NCBI GenBank assembly: GCA_001556995.1
Contig: LSKF01000165.1
Coordinates: 1 to 30,646, forward strand
DNA: 30,646 nucleotides
Source of the DNA: Erythrobacteraceae bacterium CCH12-C2
GTDB taxonomy: Bacteria; Pseudomonadota; Alphaproteobacteria; Sphingomonadales; Sphingomonadaceae
Direction of reading: 5' to 3'
A program made the position numbers and the translations under genes. This document shows, one piece after another, positions 8,047-16,163 of this stretch (within the stretch, counting starts at the first letter, position 1; every line of letters begins with the position of its first letter). Below the pieces are notes generated by a model. That model was not told where the DNA came from and ran no database searches. It saw only the letters and a list, made by a program, of their open reading frames with translations.

Positions 8047-9029
8047 TGAAATGGGTTCTTCGTGGGCTTGCGGCGCTGGTCGCCGTGCTGGTGATCGCCT
8101 TCCTGATCTTCCGCACGCCCGATACCGACGCCGCCGCAATGCGCGCCAAGTATGGCGGGCCGCCGTCGCAATTCGTGGAGATCGGGGACGGCGTCACCGT
8201 ACACCTGCGCGATGAAGGGCCCAAGGATGCGCCTGCGATCATCCTGCTCCACGGCTCCAACGCCGATCTCCATACGTGGGACCCATGGGCGGCGGCGCTG
8301 AAAGGGCAATACCGGGTGATCCGTTTCGATCAGGTCGGCCACGGCCTCACCGGCCCTGACCCAGCGCATGATTACAGCCGCGCCAACTATGTCGCTGATG
8401 TTCTGGAGGTCGCGGACAAGCTGGGGCTTGAGCAGTTCATCCTCGGCGGCAATTCCATGGGCGGCAAGCACGCGCTCGCCTTTGCCGTGGCCCACCCTGA
8501 GCGGGTCAAGGGGCTGGTGCTGGTCGATGGCAGCGGCGGGCCGATGCTGAAGCTCGACAAGAAGGACAAGGATAAGGACAGCGGCAATATCGGCTTCACC
8601 ATTGCCCGAATGCCGGGGGTCAACCTGCTGGTCGAACAGATCACCCCGCGCTCGCTGATCGCGCAGAGCCTTGAACAATCGGTCTCAGTCAAATCGGTTG
8701 TGACCGAGGCAGCGGTGGACCGTTATTGGGAGCTGCTGCGCTATCCCGGCAACCGCCGTGCGACGCTGAAGCGCTTCAGCCAGCCCTACGACCCGCTGAC
8801 CGCAGCGGAGATTGCGGGCGTCACCACCCCGACGCTGATCCTTTGGGGCGAGGAGGATCGGATCATCCCGGTCGAAGCGGGGCGCTGGCTTGCCAAGGCG
8901 ATGCCGAATTCGGCGCTGGTGGTCTATCCCAGGATCGGGCACCTGCCGCAGGAAGAGGCGGTGGAGGCCACGCTTGCCGATCTCCAGCCGTGGCTTGCCG
9001 AGCACGCTCCCTTGCCAAAACCCCAGTAA
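8046..9029 (+). CDS. Membrane-anchored alpha/beta hydrolase
   Basis: A 327-residue protein with an N-terminal transmembrane helix (about 4-22), so the enzyme probably faces the periplasm. The fold is a standard alpha/beta hydrolase: oxyanion HG (69-70), nucleophile S137 in GNSMGG, acid D271 in GEEDRIIP and H299 in IGHLPQEE complete the triad. A lysine/aspartate-rich loop (170-179) precedes a variable cap region. The ATG at 8046 shares one base with the stop codon of the cytochrome gene, so translation is coupled. Esterase, lactonase or dehalogenase-like activity is possible; the substrate cannot be read from the sequence. Confidence 0.88.
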   Translation: MKWVLRGLAALVAVLVIAFLIFRTPDTDAAAMRAKYGGPPSQFVEIGDGVTVHLRDEGPKDAPAIILLHGSNADLHTWDPWAAALKGQYRVIRFDQVGHGLTGPDPAHDYSRANYVADVLEVADKLGLEQFILGGNSMGGKHALAFAVAHPERVKGLVLVDGSGGPMLKLDKKDKDKDSGNIGFTIARMPGVNLLVEQITPRSLIAQSLEQSVSVKSVVTEAAVDRYWELLRYPGNRRATLKRFSQPYDPLTAAEIAGVTTPTLILWGEEDRIIPVEAGRWLAKAMPNSALVVYPRIGHLPQEEAVEATLADLQPWLAEHAPLPKPQ

Positions 9030-9107
9030 TTCCGACTTCCGTCCTTTGCCCACTGGACGCGGCCGAGGCTTGCGCCTTACATTCCTTCGCATCTGCACAC
9101 AGATTTG

Positions 9108-9112
9108 AAGGA
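9108..9112 (+). promoter_or_regulatory. Ribosome binding site deciding the racemase start
   Basis: AAGGA, 7 bases before the TTG at 9120. It favours that TTG over the in-frame TTG at 9105, which would place this site inside the coding region. Confidence 0.6.
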
Positions 9113-9119
9113 CAGGCGT

Positions 9120-9824
9120 TTGCGCAAACTCGGGATCATTGGCGGCATGAGCTGGGTGTCGACCGCGACCTATTATGAGCGGATCAACCGCATCGTTCAA
9201 AGGCGCAAGGCCCCGATGGTAAGCGCCCCGCTGCTGATCGAGAGCCTCGATTTCTGCCAGCTCTACGCCTTGCGCGAAAATCGAGACTGGGAGCGTGCAG
9301 CGGGCGTGCTGATCGACAGCGCCCAGCGGCTGGAGGGGGCAGGGGCAGAGGGCCTCATCATCGGCGCCAATTCCATGCATCGCCTCTATGATGAGGTCGC
9401 CGCCGCGGTGAATATCCCGATCCTGCACATCGCCGAATATGTCGGGCTCGCAATGAAGCGGGCAGGGCAGACCAATGCCGCCCTGCTGGGCACCCGCAAT
9501 GTGATGACCGAAAGCTTCTATCGCAAGCGGCTGGTCGCGCACGGGATCGACCTGCTGCCACCCAATCTCGAATATGTCGAGATGCTCGACCGCATCATCT
9601 ATGACGAGCTGATGGTGGGCAAGGTCACCCGCGAGGCGCAGCGCACTTTGAAGACCATCATCACCAACAAGGCGCAGGAGGGCGCGGGCGCGATTGTGCT
9701 GGCCTGCACGGAACTTGATCTGGTGGTCGATGTCGATGCCAATGTCCTGCCCGTGTTCGACAGCACGCGAATCCACTGCGAGGCGGCAGCCGATTGGATT
9801 CTCGAGCAGGACGCCGGGAATTAG
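9120..9824 (+). CDS. Aspartate/glutamate racemase family protein (YgeA-like)
   Basis: A 234-residue cytoplasmic protein starting MRKLGIIGGMSWVST, the usual opening of the Asp/Glu/hydantoin racemase family (YgeA is about 230 residues). The two active-site positions are S85 in NSMH (Thr in E. coli YgeA) and C196 in ACTEL, so the second catalytic cysteine is kept and the first position is a hydroxyl residue, as in YgeA. It probably racemises one or more amino acids. The start is TTG at 9120, chosen for its ribosome site. It follows the hydrolase by 90 bases and may or may not share its transcript. Confidence 0.85.
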   Translation: MRKLGIIGGMSWVSTATYYERINRIVQRRKAPMVSAPLLIESLDFCQLYALRENRDWERAAGVLIDSAQRLEGAGAEGLIIGANSMHRLYDEVAAAVNIPILHIAEYVGLAMKRAGQTNAALLGTRNVMTESFYRKRLVAHGIDLLPPNLEYVEMLDRIIYDELMVGKVTREAQRTLKTIITNKAQEGAGAIVLACTELDLVVDVDANVLPVFDSTRIHCEAAADWILEQDAGN

Positions 9825-9873
9825 TGCTCCATTCGTCGGGCACAGCAGTCGGTTGGTCGAAAGGCCAGCTTGC

Positions 9874-9890
9874 AAGGGGTGCAACCCCTT
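9874..9890 (+). terminator. Small hairpin after the racemase gene
   Basis: Perfect 7-base arms aaggggt and acccctt around GCA, about 50 bases after the racemase stop. No T tract follows, so termination is uncertain. Confidence 0.35.
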
Positions 9891-9976
9891 AACGATTGCG
9901 TCAAAGGCCCGCTCGGATTTTGTCGCGGAAACGTAACAGGCATAATCCGGGTCTTCGGGTCGCACCGACAGGCCCT

Positions 9977-10019
9977 TGGGGCCGTCCTCTTCCCCCCCAA
10001 TCACCGGAGGGCGGCCCCA
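9977..10019 (+). other. Long GC-rich hairpin upstream of dgt
   Basis: Arms at 9977-9989 and 10007-10019 pair over 13 positions with one G-T wobble and a 17-base loop. The stretch ggccc (9971-9975) can instead pair with gggcc (9979-9983), which competes with the left arm. It is followed by a weak AT-rich stretch (atatttct). It could be a terminator for the racemase gene or a structured leader for dgt. The rest of the 9825-10116 gap shows nothing I can name. Confidence 0.45.
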
Positions 10020-10116
10020 TATTTCTCCCTCCTCGCGTGTTCATCCGCCAGTTTATGCTATGTTGCCGACCTGTTCCGGTTGAGCCTCTGCCCATGGTAA
10101 CCTAATCGCTCCTCCC

Positions 10117-11283
10117 GTGACGACGCGCGCGCCCTATGCTGCCAACCCTGATGCCCATGGCGGGCGCGAATGGGGCGGCACGCCCGACAGCGAGCAGCGC
10201 GGCCCGCGCAGCGCCTTCCAGCGCGACCGGGACCGGATCATCCATTCGATGAGTTTTCGGCGGCTGAAGTCCAAGACGCAGGTGTTCATCGCCCCCGATG
10301 GCGATCACTATCGCACCCGCCTGACCCACAGCCTTGAAGTGGCCCAGATCGGTCGGGTGATTGCCCGCGCGCTGGGGCTGGATGAGGACCTGACCGAGGC
10401 GCTGTGCCTTGCGCATGATCTCGGCCACCCGCCGTTTGGCCATGCGGGCGAAGCGGCGCTGGCTGATGCCATGATGATGCACGGCGGCTTCTGCCACAAT
10501 GCGCAGGCGCTGCGCACGGTGATGCGGATCGAGTGCCCCTATCCTGAACATGACGGGCTCAACCTGACCTGGGATCTGCTGGAAGGTCTCGCCAAGCACA
10601 ATGGCCCCGTCACCGCGCCCGGCTGGGCGCTGGCGGAACTGGATGCCGCCTTTCCGCTGCGCCTCGACACCTGGCCCTCGCTGGAGGCGCAGGTCGCGGC
10701 GGTGGCGGACGATATTGCTTACGACAATCATGATATTGATGACGGGCTGCGAGCCGGGTTTCTTGAGCTTGATGACCTCGTCACGCTCGATTTCCTCGCC
10801 GATCAATGGCGGGCGGTTGAACAGCGCTTCCCCCACGCCCCGCGCGAGCGCCTGCTGCGCGAGATGATCCGCGATCAGATCGGAATGATGGTGAATGACG
10901 TGATTTCGCACACGGCGGCGCAGGTTCAGGGCCTCGGCTCGGTCGCCGAGGTGCGCGCCGCAGGGCAACAGCTCGCCGGGTTCTCCCCCGCGATGGCGGC
11001 GCAGGAGCGGCGGCTGAAGGCCTTCATGTATGAAAAGCTCTATTACCACACCGAACAGGTGTCCGCCGCTGAGCGTGCGCGCGATGTCGTGGCGCGGCTG
11101 TTTGCGGCCTATGCGCAGGATTCGCGGCTGATGCCGCAAGACTGGCAAGCGCGGCTGCCCGAGCACCAACCGCAGCGCGCCCGCGTCATCGCCGACTTCA
11201 TCGCCGGGATGAGCGATCGTTTCGCGATCCAGGCCTGCGCGCAGATTTATGGCACGCGCCCCCATGGTCTCATCAATGTCTGA
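10117..11283 (+). CDS. dgt: Deoxyguanosinetriphosphate triphosphohydrolase-like protein
   Basis: A 388-residue HD-domain enzyme. Metal ligands are visible: H71 in RTRLTHSLEVAQ, the pair H100-D101 in AHDLGHPPFGH, and D198/D199 in ADDIAYDNHD. The opening FQRDRDRIIHSMSFRRLKSK is typical of the dGTPase-like class of Alphaproteobacteria, which hydrolyses dNTPs to the nucleoside and triphosphate. The start is GTG at 10117; the N-terminus RAPYAANP matches relatives that begin near this point. It overlaps the next gene by 8 bases. Confidence 0.93.
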   Translation: MTTRAPYAANPDAHGGREWGGTPDSEQRGPRSAFQRDRDRIIHSMSFRRLKSKTQVFIAPDGDHYRTRLTHSLEVAQIGRVIARALGLDEDLTEALCLAHDLGHPPFGHAGEAALADAMMMHGGFCHNAQALRTVMRIECPYPEHDGLNLTWDLLEGLAKHNGPVTAPGWALAELDAAFPLRLDTWPSLEAQVAAVADDIAYDNHDIDDGLRAGFLELDDLVTLDFLADQWRAVEQRFPHAPRERLLREMIRDQIGMMVNDVISHTAAQVQGLGSVAEVRAAGQQLAGFSPAMAAQERRLKAFMYEKLYYHTEQVSAAERARDVVARLFAAYAQDSRLMPQDWQARLPEHQPQRARVIADFIAGMSDRFAIQACAQIYGTRPHGLINV

Positions 11284-11992
11284 GGCGCGCGGCCCTGTGC
11301 GGATCGCGCTGGTGGGGGCAACCGGGCTGATTGGCCGCCGGGTGATCGCAGTCGCCAGCGCGGGTGACGAGGCGCGCATCGTCGGGATTGCAAGGCGCGA
11401 GGCCACCTTGCCGCCCGGTGCGCGGATGGAGATGTTTGTCGCCGAGCCCGACAAGTGGGGCGAAGTGCTCGAAGCCGTACGCCCGCGCGCGCTGATCTGC
11501 GCTCTGGGGACAACCTGGAAAAAGGCGGGGCGGGACGAAGGTGCGTTTCGCGCGGTGGATCACGATCTGGTGCTCGCCACTGCGACCGCGGCAAAGGCCG
11601 CCGGGGTGCCGAACATGGTTCTGGTCAGTGCCGCCGGGGCGGATGCGCGCTCAAAGGCGTTTTACATGCGCGTCAAGGGTGAGGTCGAGGCGGCGGTATC
11701 GCGGGTGGGGTTCAAGCGGCTCGACATTCTTCATCCGGGTCTGCTGGTTGGCGAGCGGGGCGGCGACCGGCGCTTGTTTGAACGGCTGGGCATCCTTGCC
11801 GCGCCGCTGATCGATCCGCTGCTGCCACGCAAGTGGGAGCATTATCGCTCGATCGATGCAGGGCTGGTGGCCGAGGCCGCGCTCGGCCTCGCGCTACGCC
11901 GGGCAGGCGGGCGCTTTACCCATGACAACGAAGCGATGCGCCGCGCCGCGCGCGAATGGCGGCGCATGTGCGAAAGCGGGGAGGCAACATGA
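11276..11992 (+). CDS. TIP30/HTATIP2-like NAD(P)-binding protein (atypical SDR)
   Basis: A 238-residue Rossmann protein. The nucleotide motif VGATGLIGRRV is near residues 12-22. Further conserved segments, ALGTTWKKAG, AFRAVDHDLV, NMVLVSAAGAD, FYMRVKGEVE and ILHPGLLVGERG, line up with the HTATIP2/TIP30 family. The lysine of YMRVKGEVE corresponds to the SDR catalytic-site YxxxK helix. The substrate is unknown; it is probably an NADPH-dependent reductase or a redox-sensing protein. The ATG at 11276 lies inside the end of dgt; ATGs at 11249 and 11264 are also in frame. It ends in an ATGA overlap with the ABA4-like gene. Confidence 0.85.
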   Translation: MSEARGPVRIALVGATGLIGRRVIAVASAGDEARIVGIARREATLPPGARMEMFVAEPDKWGEVLEAVRPRALICALGTTWKKAGRDEGAFRAVDHDLVLATATAAKAAGVPNMVLVSAAGADARSKAFYMRVKGEVEAAVSRVGFKRLDILHPGLLVGERGGDRRLFERLGILAAPLIDPLLPRKWEHYRSIDAGLVAEAALGLALRRAGGRFTHDNEAMRRAAREWRRMCESGEAT

Positions 11993-12441
11993 TCGACTGG
12001 GCTCTGGTGTTCAATGCGGTCAACCTGCTGGCGCTCATTGCATGGACCGCGCTGATCCTGCTGCCGCGCTGGCCGGCGCTGCTGTCGGGCGTGCTCTATC
12101 TCGGCGTCGGGCTGCTCTGTCTGATCTATGCGGGCGGGCTGATCGGGGTGCTGAGCGGGCTGATCCCCACCACGGGCGGCGGCGGCGCGGATTTCACGAC
12201 CATCGCCGGGGTGCGGTCGATCTTTGCCAGCGATGCCGGGGTGACGATTGGCTGGACGCACTACCTCGCCTTCGACCTCTTCGTCGGTCTGTGGATCGCG
12301 CGCGATGCCGATGCCAAAGGGGTTTCGCGGCTGATCCAGGCCCCAATTCTGCTGGCGACTTTCATGGCCGGGCCGCTCGGTCTGGGCGTGTGGCTGCTGC
12401 TGCGCGAACCTGCGGCGCGGCGGCAGGGTCGGTTTCGCTAG
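11989..12441 (+). CDS. ABA4-like integral membrane protein (DUF4281)
   Basis: A 150-residue membrane protein with four likely helices (about 5-24, 30-58, 88-105, 116-138). It matches the ABA4-like family (DUF4281/PF14108): DWALVFNAVNLLALIAW at the start, FTTIAGVRSIF in the central loop and WTHYLAFDLFVGLWIARD. The plant member ABA4 is needed for neoxanthin formation; bacterial roles are unproven, though carotenoid-making sphingomonads commonly carry the family. The ATG at 11989 overlaps the upstream stop (ATGA), which rules out the longer in-frame start at 11956 as necessary. Confidence 0.85.
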   Translation: MIDWALVFNAVNLLALIAWTALILLPRWPALLSGVLYLGVGLLCLIYAGGLIGVLSGLIPTTGGGGADFTTIAGVRSIFASDAGVTIGWTHYLAFDLFVGLWIARDADAKGVSRLIQAPILLATFMAGPLGLGVWLLLREPAARRQGRFR

Positions 12442-12520
12442 GGACGCGCAAAAGCGCTTTATCTTCGCCGCCGCGCTGATACCCTCTCACCCATAAGCAT
12501 AATTGGGGAGAGCGCCGACA

Positions 12521-14083
12521 ATGGCGACAAGCGCGATGCAGAATTTGGCCTCTTTCGACGATTGTCTGGTCCACTGGGCAGCGGCGAGGCCCGACGCGGT
12601 CGCGCTTGAGGAAGGTGAGCGTCGCACCACCTACGCCGAGGCCGAGCGGCTGACGCGGCAGATGATCGCCTTCCTTCAGCGCCACGGGATCGCACATGGC
12701 GACCGGATCGCCTGGCTGGGCAAGAATTCGGACCGCTATTTCCTGTGGTTCTACGCCGCCGGGCGGATGGGCGCGGTCATGGCCCCGATTGGCTGGCGGC
12801 TCGCACCGGGCGAGATCAGCTACATCCTTGAGGACACCGGGGCCAAGCTGCTTATCGCAGCACCCGATTTCGTCGAGACCGCCCGCGCCGTGGCAGGGGC
12901 AATGGCGAACGGGCCGGAGGTGTTCGACGCGGCTGAGGCTCAGACCGTTGTGGCCAACCTTGAACCTGCGGATTTCGTGCGCGCCGGTCCTGATGACCCG
13001 GTGCTGCAGCTCTACACCTCGGGCACCACTGGCCGGCCCAAAGGCGCGCAGCTGTCCAACCGCAATCTCTTTGCGCTGCGCACGGCCAGCCTCGATCACG
13101 ACCTGCCATGGACGAAGTTCGAACCCGGCGACTGCGTGCTCGGCGCGATGCCGATTGCGCATATCGGCGGAACCGGCCCCGGCCCGATCGCGCTGGTCAA
13201 TGGCATACGCATCCTTGTCCTGCCCGAATTCACCCCGCTCGGCATGATCGAGGGGATTGAGGCCGGGGCGACGCTGACCTTCCTCGTGCCTGCCGCGCTG
13301 CAGATGATGATCCAGCACCCGCGCGCGGCTGAGGCCGATTTCTCGGGTCTGCGCTATCTGATGTACGGGGCCGCGCCCATGCCGCTTGAACTGCTCAAGG
13401 AAGCAGTGCGGATGATGCCCGCGACGGGCTTCCTCCAAGTCTACGGCATGACCGAGACCACCGGCACGATCTCGCTGCTGCCGCCCGAGGATCACGACGT
13501 GAACGGCAACCAGCGGATGCGCTCGGCGGGTAAGGCGTGCCCGGGGGTGCAGATCGAAGTGCGCGGCCCCGACAATGTCGAAGTGCCGCGCGGCGAGATC
13601 GGCGAGATCTGCATCCTCAGCCCCTCGAACACGCAGGGCTATTGGAAGCTGCCCGAGGCCACCGCCAAGACCATCGACCCTGACGGCTGGCTCCACACCG
13701 GCGATGCCGGGATCATGGATGAGGACGGCTACATCTACATTCAGGACCGCATCAAGGACATGATCATCTCGGGCGGCGAGAATGTCTATCCGGCGGAGGT
13801 GGAGAGCGCGATCTACGGCCACCCCGCCATCGCCGAGGTTGCGGTGATCGGCATTCCCTCCGCCAAGTGGGGCGAGGAGGTCAAGGCCTGTGTCGTGGCC
13901 AAGCCGGGGCATGAGATCGATCCCGATGACGTGATCGCATGGGCGCGCGAGAGGATCGCGGCGTTCAAGGCGCCCAAGAGCGTGGATGTCATCCCCGAAA
14001 TGCCGCGCAGCGCCACCGGCAAGATCCTGCGCCGCGAACTGCGCGCGCCTTATTGGGAAGGTATGGACCGGCAGGTCAGCTAG
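12521..14083 (+). CDS. AMP-dependent acyl-CoA synthetase/ligase
   Basis: A 520-residue ANL-superfamily enzyme that activates a carboxylic acid through acyl-AMP to acyl-CoA. Visible motifs: phosphate loop YTSGTTGRPKG (165-175), VYGMTETTG (about 307-315), GWLHTGDAG with DRIKDMIISGGENVYP, and the C-terminal SATGKILRREL carrying the catalytic lysine. It resembles medium/long-chain fatty acid or steroid side-chain CoA ligases (FadD3-like), but chain length cannot be told. The ATG at 12521 follows GGGGAGAG; an in-frame TTG at 12503 is possible but less likely. DUF938 follows closely. Confidence 0.92.
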   Translation: MATSAMQNLASFDDCLVHWAAARPDAVALEEGERRTTYAEAERLTRQMIAFLQRHGIAHGDRIAWLGKNSDRYFLWFYAAGRMGAVMAPIGWRLAPGEISYILEDTGAKLLIAAPDFVETARAVAGAMANGPEVFDAAEAQTVVANLEPADFVRAGPDDPVLQLYTSGTTGRPKGAQLSNRNLFALRTASLDHDLPWTKFEPGDCVLGAMPIAHIGGTGPGPIALVNGIRILVLPEFTPLGMIEGIEAGATLTFLVPAALQMMIQHPRAAEADFSGLRYLMYGAAPMPLELLKEAVRMMPATGFLQVYGMTETTGTISLLPPEDHDVNGNQRMRSAGKACPGVQIEVRGPDNVEVPRGEIGEICILSPSNTQGYWKLPEATAKTIDPDGWLHTGDAGIMDEDGYIYIQDRIKDMIISGGENVYPAEVESAIYGHPAIAEVAVIGIPSAKWGEEVKACVVAKPGHEIDPDDVIAWARERIAAFKAPKSVDVIPEMPRSATGKILRRELRAPYWEGMDRQVS

Positions 14084-14089
14084 GCCCGG

Positions 14090-14692
14090 ATGATGAGCGC
14101 GAAACAGCACGCCCCTGCCACCTTGCGCAATCGCGCGCCGATTGCGGAGGTGCTGGCGCGCGAATTGCCGGCCAGCGGCACGGTGCTCGAAATCGCGGCG
14201 GGGACGGGCGAGCACGCGGTGTTTTTCGCCGAACGTTTCCCCACCTTGGCGTGGCAACCGACCGATCCGTCACACGAGGCGCTCGCGTCGATTGCGGCCT
14301 ATCGGGCCGAGTACGCGGGCGACAACCTCGCCGCCCCGCTGCTGCTCGATGCGGCGGCACCCGAAAGCTGGCCGGTCGCGGCGGCTGATGCAATTGTGTG
14401 CATCAACATGATCCACATCAGCCCGTGGGAAGCGACCCTCGGGCTTTTCCGGGGGGCTGCGCGATTATTGGGCAGCAGCGGCGGGCCGCTGATCCTTTAC
14501 GGGCCGTACCTTGAGGCAGGGGTCGAAACCGCGCCATCGAACCTCGAATTCGATGCGAGCCTCAAGGCACGCAATCCCCTCTGGGGCCTGCGCGAGGCTG
14601 AAGCGCTCGATGCGCTTGCTGTGAGCCATGCCATGGCCCGAGCCGCGCGTTACGCCATGCCAGCCAACAACCTTGTGCTGGTTTACCGTTAG
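14090..14692 (+). CDS. DUF938 family protein (SAM-methyltransferase fold)
   Basis: A 200-residue protein with the DUF938 signature: opening HAPATLRNRAPI (residues 7-18), SAM-type motif I VLEIAAGTGEHAVFF (about 32-46), CINMIHISPWEAT (about 104-116), LYGPY, and FDASLKARNPLWGLR. The family has a Class I methyltransferase fold, but no substrate is established. It begins 6 bases after the acyl-CoA synthetase stop, so the two are co-transcribed. A second ATG at 14093 is equally usable. Confidence 0.88.
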   Translation: MMSAKQHAPATLRNRAPIAEVLARELPASGTVLEIAAGTGEHAVFFAERFPTLAWQPTDPSHEALASIAAYRAEYAGDNLAAPLLLDAAAPESWPVAAADAIVCINMIHISPWEATLGLFRGAARLLGSSGGPLILYGPYLEAGVETAPSNLEFDASLKARNPLWGLREAEALDALAVSHAMARAARYAMPANNLVLVYR

Positions 14693-14695
14693 ACT

Positions 14696-14830
14696 TCAAT
14701 CAATCGCGCGCTTGCCTGCGCGGCCGACGGACTTGATGTCCTCACCCACGCCTTGCACCGTGTTGCAAGCGGTGGTGGCCGTTAGCGTAAGCGCGGCGAG
14801 GGCGGCGGCGATCATGGTCTTGCGAATCAC
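14696..14830 (-). CDS. Entericidin A/B-family micro-lipoprotein
   Basis: A 44-residue protein too short for most gene finders. It has a positively charged start (MIRKTM), a hydrophobic stretch and a cysteine at residue 22, followed by NTVQGVGEDIKSVGRAGKRA. C-N-T-V-x-G-x-G-x-D-I is the entericidin signature; the cysteine would be lipidated after signal cleavage. A GTG start at 14830 has an AAGGAG ribosome site 7 bases upstream; an ATG at 14815 would give 39 residues. Entericidins are small envelope lipoproteins; in E. coli the A/B pair is described as an antidote/toxin, but single copies are common in Alphaproteobacteria. It converges on the DUF938 gene, 3 bases apart. Confidence 0.85.
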   Translation of the reverse strand: MIRKTMIAAALAALTLTATTACNTVQGVGEDIKSVGRAGKRAID

Positions 14831-14837
14831 AGGCAGT

Positions 14838-14843
14838 CTCCTT
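14838..14843 (-). promoter_or_regulatory. Ribosome binding site of the entericidin gene
   Basis: A perfect AAGGAG on the minus strand, 7 bases before the GTG at 14830. It supports the GTG start over the ATG at 14815. Confidence 0.7.
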
Positions 14844-14881
14844 GGGTATGGTTCAGGTGATCAACGCTCGGACGTGGAAGA

Positions 14882-15820
14882 TTATTCCTGACTCGCCGCT
14901 GAAGCGACACGCTTCGCCTTGAGATTTCGGGCCTTGGCGATCTGCCGCTCGCGCCAGGCGATCAGCAGGCCCGCGCCGATGATGAGCGGCGCGCCGAGCC
15001 ACAGGCTGGCGGGCGCGGCGCGGTCGAAGATGTAATGGCCATAGAAACTCGCCCACAGGAGCGCGGTGTAATCCATCAGCAGGATCACAGCTGCTGAGCC
15101 GAACCGCAGCGAGGTGGTCAGCAACATCTGCGCGCCCGCGCCCACCACGCCCATGCCGAGGATCAGCACCCATGTGACCGGATCATGCCCCGCCGCCACA
15201 AAGGGCAGGGCGAGCGCTGCCACCGGCGTTGTCAGCGCGGCGAACCAGAAGACGATGCTCCACGGGTTTTCGGTTGTGTTGAGATCCTGCAACTGGAAAC
15301 TGATCAGTGCCACCATGAAGGGCGCAACCAGCCCCACGGCGATCCCCGCTACCGTCACGCCTTCGTGCAGGCCCGAAAAGGGCTGCATCACCACGATCAC
15401 GCCCGCAAAGCCCATCGCCACAGCGCCCCAGCGATAGGGGCCGATGCGCTCGCGAAACAGCACGATGGCGATCAGCACAGCAAAGACCGGCGCGGTAAAG
15501 CCGAGCGTGGTCGCCTCGGCCAGCGGGAGGAGCAGCACGGCGCCATAAGTGAACATCATGCCGAACAGCCCGCTCGCCGCGCGCCGGGCGTGGGCGGGTA
15601 GGCGCTGGGTTCTGAGCAAGGCGAGCCTGCCGGTCAGAACCAGACCAGCGCCGAGCAGGATTACGGTGATGAGCTGGCGCCAGAAGATCAGCTCGATGAG
15701 GTGCGCCCCTCGCTCCCCCGCAAGCTTGACCAGCATCCCCATCGTCGCCAGCGCGGCAGCGGCGAGCAGCCGCACGAACAGCGCGAGGAGCGGGCGGGGG
15801 CGGGCGATCGAGCCATCCAT
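14882..15820 (-). CDS. DMT-superfamily transporter (two EamA domains)
   Basis: A 312-residue integral membrane protein with about ten helices in two EamA repeats (roughly 12-145 and 158-290). Family marks include WRQLITVILL in helix 2, TYGAVLLLPLAEATTLGFTAPVF, an RERIGPYRWGAVAMGFAGV segment, and the second repeat ending GAPLIIGAGLLIAWRERQ. It likely exports or imports a small metabolite; the substrate is unknown. The start at 15820 (MDGSIARP) is where the fold begins; the frame stays open to 16183 only because it lies opposite the next gene. It is divergent from the gene at 15888. Confidence 0.9.
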   Translation of the reverse strand: MDGSIARPRPLLALFVRLLAAAALATMGMLVKLAGERGAHLIELIFWRQLITVILLGAGLVLTGRLALLRTQRLPAHARRAASGLFGMMFTYGAVLLLPLAEATTLGFTAPVFAVLIAIVLFRERIGPYRWGAVAMGFAGVIVVMQPFSGLHEGVTVAGIAVGLVAPFMVALISFQLQDLNTTENPWSIVFWFAALTTPVAALALPFVAAGHDPVTWVLILGMGVVGAGAQMLLTTSLRFGSAAVILLMDYTALLWASFYGHYIFDRAAPASLWLGAPLIIGAGLLIAWRERQIAKARNLKAKRVASAASQE

Positions 15821-15887
15821 CGCCTTTCCGCTTGGCCCAGCGCAGCGGGTTGCGCAAGCCGGTGTCCGCCCCATATGCGCACGCAGT

Positions 15888-16130
15888 ATGGACATCCTCG
15901 CCCAGTTCGAATTGCTCAGCGATGCTGCGCAGCTTGCGTTGGTGGGCGGCGTCTTCTGGGTGTTCGCAGGATTCGCCGGGGTGATGGAGCGGCGACGGGC
16001 CAAACGCCGGAATGTCGCACGGCTTGAGCAGGTGGGCTGGGTGCCATGGCTGACGCTGTTCATCTTTGCCGCAATCATCGGCGGCGGCATGCTGGCGCTG
16101 AGCCTGCCTGCGGTGATCGGGAGCTTGTAG
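15888..16130 (+). CDS. Small membrane protein with two helices, unknown function
   Basis: An 80-residue protein with two hydrophobic helices (about 13-33 and 53-77) joined by a basic cytoplasmic loop (MERRRAKRRNVARLEQ). The positive-inside rule places both ends outside the cytoplasm. I do not recognise a named family. The ATG at 15888 has no strong ribosome site. It is divergent from the DMT transporter (67-base gap) and is followed by the four-hairpin region. Confidence 0.65.
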   Translation: MDILAQFELLSDAAQLALVGGVFWVFAGFAGVMERRRAKRRNVARLEQVGWVPWLTLFIFAAIIGGGMLALSLPAVIGSL

Positions 16131-16163
16131 CGGGCCGCCTGCCCAGTATGCAGGCCCTCAAAA

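Noticed and set aside
12446..12464. Possible terminator after the ABA4-like gene
   Set aside because: The stem around gcgcaaaagcgc is only four to five pairs.
12362..14257. 631-codon open frame on the minus strand opposite the acyl-CoA synthetase
   Set aside because: Same antisense artefact; it also spans the ABA4-like and DUF938 gene ends and has no recognisable domain.
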